In this document: positions 59,454-64,000 of the stretch, piece after piece
How positions within the stretch are numbered: the first letter of the stretch is position 1
Layout: each line of letters opens with the position of its first letter
Assembly (NCBI RefSeq): GCF_025766255.1
Contig: NW_026516678.1
Location: 372,001-436,000 of the forward strand
Direction: 5' to 3'
DNA from: Zychaea mexicana
Taxonomy: Eukaryota > Mucoromycota > Mucoromycetes > Mucorales > Lichtheimiaceae
Length of the DNA: 64,000 nucleotides
Translations under genes and position numbers: made by a program
The notes under the pieces: model-generated
Database searches by the model: none
Seen by the model: only the letters and a program-made list of their open reading frames with translations
Told to the model about the DNA's origin: nothing

Positions 59454-61799
59454 TTACTTAACTCTATCATTTCCGACCTCCCCGACCTCCGCATCTTCCC
59501 GTTCTTCTACTTAATACTTATTTGCATCTGAGAGGCGTCATTCACTTTTCTACCGGCCACTTTGCCACTGATTTTTCTCTTGCCTCTTCCCCATTTCTTC
59601 ACTATAATCGTTTTTCTGCTATTACAGTTGTACAATAATCCAAAAGAAATTCTCTTTGCTTCTCTATTTGCCTTGCTGCCTATATCTGGACATCTTCTCA
59701 TCAATGATGTATGTTGTTGTTGTTGCTCTGTACTTTGCATTTTAAATACAGGTTAAAGGAACATGACCATTATTACACATCATATCCCACGCGTGATCTG
59801 TTTGTTCCACATACTGTGGATGTATGAGCACTCTGTAACACAAGAACAACTTACGGAGCGGAGTGGTTTGATACCATAATACAACAACTCCACAGCAGCA
59901 GTTCTTTCTTCTACCAAGATACGATCTATAGATTGCAATTTTCAATATAGCCATACCTGTTTGTGCATTTGTGATGTACAAACGGTACTTTGTTGCATTT
60001 TGCAGGTCGCTATTTGATTTAAAGGTTTTTAAAATAAGGAGATAGCGCCTTCTCTCTGGTAGAGGAGCGTAACACATGAGTTACAAGCTGTAGTACTTCC
60101 TTTTGAACGAATGGCGTGCGTATATTAAGTCATCTGCTCCTGCTACAAAATGGTAGTATGAAGTTATTTTGACGCTACCAGTACCACTTGTCATATAGCT
60201 ACTAATCTGCACCAACATTTTACTGACAATGCCAAGTGTCTTGAAGCGCATATTGTAGTTTCTCAGAGTATAAGATTATCGATCTATGTATGTATGATCT
60301 ACCTTACATACAGTAAACGAAAAAACCAAGATTTGTAGAATCCATTCTATGATTGCTTTGGAACTCTTGGAATTGTCGTCATGCTATATCAGACCATTTG
60401 ATGGCAAGAGATATAAAAGAAGACTAATTTTCCACTTCCTTCTTTTCTTTCTCCTGCCCTGTAACAATACTGCACAGCAAAAGTTTTGAGGGATCAGACA
60501 TTTCGAGAATAAGCACCATCTATTTACGTATTAGATACGTAAAAAGCTAGAAATCGTCATGTACAATAGTAATGCTTAGTATCTAGATAACAAAGCATCA
60601 GTAAAATGCTCAAAATGGTGTATATCCGCCCAGACACCACAGCTTCCATAGCGGGATGCATTACTGTCGATCCGACCGCCCTATTTAGCGTGAGTGATGA
60701 TGTCTTGTAAATTATTATATAGCGAATTGAATAGTACATAAATGAGAACGAAGTACATATTATCAAAGGTCCTGCCTACACCAATAACTTATAAAAGAAG
60801 CCGGCAGAAGGTGCTAATCAAGCCACCTTCTCCTGGCTTAAGACCAACCAATAACTACTACGTTGCCGAAGTTGTGACTTCAACATTGAAGCTCACTACT
60901 GCTCAATGTGAACGCACATACGACAAGAAATCAAAGTACATAAACCAGAATTTGCCTGTCTTTTTATGTCGGTTAATACATCTATTACAATCATACCAGA
61001 TACTTGGAATATTGATCGAAACGGCCAAGTAGGCTATGCAATGGAGAGCAACCATCTGTAAAAAATAGAAATACTAGCTTCAGAGCAATATTTACAGACT
61101 GTAATCGAGTTTCTGTATATGGGGAATCTCAATGGCCGTTTAATCTGAGTAAGCGGCCTATGGTAGATTTATTCTTTGTCGCGTTCTTGATCTCACCGCT
61201 GTCCGGATTATTGCAGTCGACTGTACTCCGTGATTTTTTTTGGCCATGCAGCGAATTAGTAGTTTAGGCATCGACCGGCGCAGAAATTACCCATGAGCAA
61301 TCCTACGGCCTGTGCAAGGTAGCAAAAGGCCACTTTGCTGGGTATCTAATCCGTACTATCACTGAAGGAGATATGGCGTGTTGATCAAAAAGTATGTCGG
61401 TATCAAAAATAGATAGCCCTTGATAAAAAGCATGGTGAGCACAAAATCTGGTAGAAGCAAGAATCGGTAGAGCTATCAAAAGATTCGACTTAGTGTAGGC
61501 AATGACGACGAGGCTTTGCGGCTGTTGTGCTATTCTTATTCTTCTTTCCGCAATCTTCTTCGTGAACCGATTTGTGCTCAATCCATTGTTTTGAGTTGGG
61601 AGTGTCATGGTCCTCTGCAAAGTCGTGCAGTGCATCAGGTACATGTAATGATGAAGTAACTATGCATAATACAGTGCACGTCAATGTTTATTAGTATATA
61701 AAAGGACTGGCTGTTATAATGTATGTATATAATCTAAGAGAAATGTTGCGATCTAATATTTAAGCTGATATAGTGGTTTAAGACATATACGTAATTCAG
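59454..61799. other. Gene-poor region; may include the 3' part of the KDZ relic
   Basis: No intact gene. Minus-strand fragments at about 61490-61640, such as VPDALHDFAEDHDTPNS and NSTTAAKPRRHC, could continue the decayed transposase to the right, but this is uncertain. Confidence 0.45.
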
Positions 61800-62590
61800 C
61801 AGTAGAGAGAATGTTGCCATCTAACGCTACGATCTTCGCGTGATTCTACAAAGTTATTAGAATATGCATTCACATATATATTCAAAATCAAAGCAACAAA
61901 GAAATTGTATCAATATCATATATCGACAACCGGGACAAACATTGTTCTCGATGCCGCACTGATCTCTTAACTGCTTTTTCAAGCTGAGAAGTATTCTGCC
62001 AAAAACAGAAAGTGCATCGTTCATGCGAGGCTTGAACGAAGCAGGAACTTGATAGATAAGAGTGCATTTGAATCAGTACATTTGAATGTTCTATGTTTCA
62101 TCGCCTTATAAAGTTAGTAATACCTCTTGATCCAAAACTGCTTCGGCTCATTTGGCGATGTTATGCATTGATACGCTGCAAATGTAGTGCATATTGTGAA
62201 TAGTCTGCATGAGCTTTATATGCACCGCGAGGCCGGGGTTTTTTGGTGTCAAAGGAAACATGTAACGGCGCATGAGTACCAGTGGCAAAGCATAGTCAGG
62301 GCACGATCTGCAGTACTCGATGTCAAACTGCCGAATACCTAAGAAGGACAAGGATTATTCATTTTTTCTCTAAAGAAGAAAAACCTGAAAGTAATGCTTA
62401 CCGCACTTAAAAAATGCAAGTGATATTCTTGTGGACCTTTGTATCAGGAGCACAACCACAAACCACACGAGTGGCAGGCTCAAGTGGCTTTGCAACTGGT
62501 GCTTGCTTATAACCGTCTTTGTATGCCTTGAGTTACGCAGGGAAGATGTTTGACCAGCGAACTGCACGTTTGACGGCTGCAGTCTAAAGT
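61800..62590 (-). pseudogene. Decayed KDZ-type (Kyakuja-Dileera-Zisupton) transposase with CxC cysteine cluster
   Basis: Read on the minus strand, the pieces are KRAVRWSNIFPA, then a stop, LKAYKDGYKQAPVAKPLEP, RVVCGCAPDTKVHKNITCIF, a 63-nt intron (62401-62339), GIRQFDIEYCRSCPDYALP, MRRYMFPLTPKNPG and LAVHIKLMQTIHNMHYICSV, then a second in-frame stop. Further on come VCPGC (61926-61937) and ALDGN (Asp at about 61819). The order CxC, YCxxC, R.MFP.TP..P.A, CPxC, LDGN is the pattern recalled for the cysteine-cluster and first catalytic Asp of fungal KDZ transposases. Two stops and frame changes show it is dead. Family assignment is from motif memory, not a search. Confidence 0.6.
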
Positions 62591-63194
62591 CTTGGCTGAT
62601 TGCCAAAATCGTCCGCTTCATTCTCTGTCTCCCACTGCTCCATTAAAGAAGGATTGGCGAGGAGGAATGGCGAGATTCGAAGGGAGTGATCTTATCTTTC
62701 GCAAATTTTGGTTCAGTATACTCTATTGACCCGTAATAAATTTGACTCACAAAAAATGACCTTCATATACAAAAGTGATGATTCAAAGAAGTTGATATGA
62801 TGGTTAAAATATGCTCACCAGTGTTACAAACTGGACAAACTTATAGATATGTGAATAAAACATTATAGTAAAGAAGAAAGTGGTAAAGATAAGGGCATGA
62901 ATTTGTCACATGAGTGACTATATAGCGGAATCATTGTCCCTAGGACGTGTGTTACCCGACAAGGATAAGAATCACACCATCGGTGTTTTCAGTTGGAAAT
63001 CAAAAAAAATACCCATTTCAGTAATCTCAGCTAAATTTTTTTTCCTCTTCACCCTTCGTTTTGCTTCCTCGTCCAACCTCCCTCTTCTTTCCTCTAAACC
63101 CAACCACTCGGAATACAACCACCACCCCAACAAACACCCCCTTAAAAATCACGTACGAGCTCGAAAAGCAGGAAGCGGGCGACATACACATCAA
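62591..63194. other. Promoter region of the right-edge gene
   Basis: About 600 bp; AT-rich, becoming CT- and CA-rich in the last 150 bp. The frame of the gene is open upstream to 62910, but the chosen start is supported by a signal peptide. Confidence 0.5.
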
Positions 63195-64000
63195 ATGAGA
63201 GCGGCTGCATTGATACTTGCCGTCTTTTTGTTGGCGTCCACCACTACTTTTGAAGGAGCAAGGGCGATCCCTGTTTTTCACCATAGTAAGTTTCCTGCCT
63301 TTTATCGGTGCCTATCAGAGAATACAAAACGAATAACATCCGTCACTGTTTAACTTATAGTCAACGATTATGATCGAGATGGAAACGTCTGCCCCTTGCT
63401 GAGGAAGAAAGATGTCGAATGTCCCGTACTTTGCGTGACGAACCATGACCTTTGCCCTGCAACACTTGCACCAACCTGTCCTTCGGGCCAATCATTCTGT
63501 CTTGACGGTACCTGCCAAGAATCCTGCCAAGGCATCACCAACGCCTGTCTTTGCAATGGCGAAGCGATCGGCGCCGCATATACCAACTATGTTCCTTGCA
63601 TGGCTGGCCAGCTTGTCAACATTACCCATTTCAACGCCGAAATTGCAGCCCAACAGACCCGAGATACGTGTTCGTCAGCCGTCGGATTAGCGTCGTCGTC
63701 ATCAGCAGCCAACGCCTCTTCGTCCATTGGTATCTGGGGCGAGGACACAACCTCGGCCATGATTTGGGCTGAATGTCCTGTTTTACCTGAACCCACTTTT
63801 ACTTTTCGTGAACCCATGTGGATTGCCGTCTGGTCACTGATGGGTGCGCAGGCCGGTCTGTTGATACTCTGGCATCTGTACAAGACGGGCCGCGAATTTG
63901 CGTTCCATCGTTCGTTGCGACAAGTCGACGGCAGCGATGCTGCTGCTGGAGCAGCAGCTGCAGGGACAACAACAAGTGCTCTGTCAAGCGTCGATGAGAA
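63195..64000 (+). CDS. 5' part of a membrane protein with signal peptide and cysteine-rich ectodomain (possibly a P5-type ATPase N-terminus)
   Basis: Exon 1 is 63195-63285; exon 2 starts at 63361 and leaves the window. The start gives a clear signal peptide (MRAAALILAVFLLASTTTFE, cleavage near GARA). A cysteine-rich segment of about 110 residues follows (CPLLRKKDVECPVLCVTNHD, CPSGQSFCLDGTCQESCQG), with Asn-linked sequons (NIT, NAS). After it comes a probable transmembrane segment, MWIAVWSLMGAQAGLLILW, preceded by PTFTFREP, then a low-complexity Ala-rich stretch. I recall the FTFREPMWxAV block from fungal P5-type cation ATPases with such ectodomains, but the catalytic part is outside the window, so this is only a suggestion. 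Confidence 0.7.

Noticed and set aside
1..64000. CRISPR array, bacterial operon, rRNA or telomeric repeat
   Set aside because: Spliced eukaryotic genes throughout; no regularly spaced repeats, rRNA-like sequence or telomeric units were seen.

Overview
The window looks like nuclear DNA of a filamentous fungus, most likely Mucoromycotina (Mucorales-like). Genes carry many short GT-AG introns, the orthologues are fungal, and a rhizoferrin-type NIS siderophore synthetase is present, an enzyme family typical of mucoralean fungi. I cannot name genus or species. All calls were made by reading the sequence; splice sites were chosen so that phases join and family motifs continue, and nothing was checked against a database.

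Layout. 0-2 kb: a fragmentary minus-strand exon at the left edge, an array of inverted CCAAT boxes, RRG7 (+) and NIP7 (-). 2-8.5 kb: gene-free, with two non-autonomous DNA transposons (a 536-bp element with perfect 28-bp inverted repeats and an older 874-bp one). 8.5-27 kb: a gene-dense block with amino-acid transporter 1 (+), RPB7 (-), a YCII protein (-), a mitochondrial RRM protein (+), a double-PAS protein (+), a universal-stress-protein-like protein (-), an SFP1-like zinc finger (-), transporter 2 (-) and transporter 3 (-). The three transporters are paralogues with the same four-exon architecture. 26.8-34.6 kb: gene-poor, with a tRNA-like candidate SINE. 34.6-42.8 kb: a WOPR (Gti1/Pac2) regulator, an MFSD6-like transporter, a 14-3-3 protein and a C8orf76-like protein. 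42.8-50.5 kb: gene-poor. 50.5-52.7 kb: the rhizoferrin synthetase candidate, isolated. 54.9-56.6 kb: a decayed ADHFE1-type dehydrogenase pseudogene and a small ankyrin protein. 58-59.5 kb: a LEA2-like single-pass membrane protein. 61.8-62.6 kb: a decayed KDZ-type transposase. 63.2 kb to the right edge: the 5' part of a secreted or membrane protein with a cysteine-rich ectodomain.

How the genes relate. Most are unlinked housekeeping genes (mitochondrial maintenance, 60S biogenesis, RNA polymerase II, 14-3-3) or regulators (WOPR, SFP1-like, PAS). The only family cluster is the three transporters. The siderophore gene has no visible exporter, reductase or esterase beside it. Gene-poor stretches hold transposon relics, a pseudogene and simple repeats. 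I found no convincing new multigene system; the more unusual items are the degraded KDZ element, the miniature transposons, a fungal C8orf76-like gene, a GC-AG intron and very short first exons.
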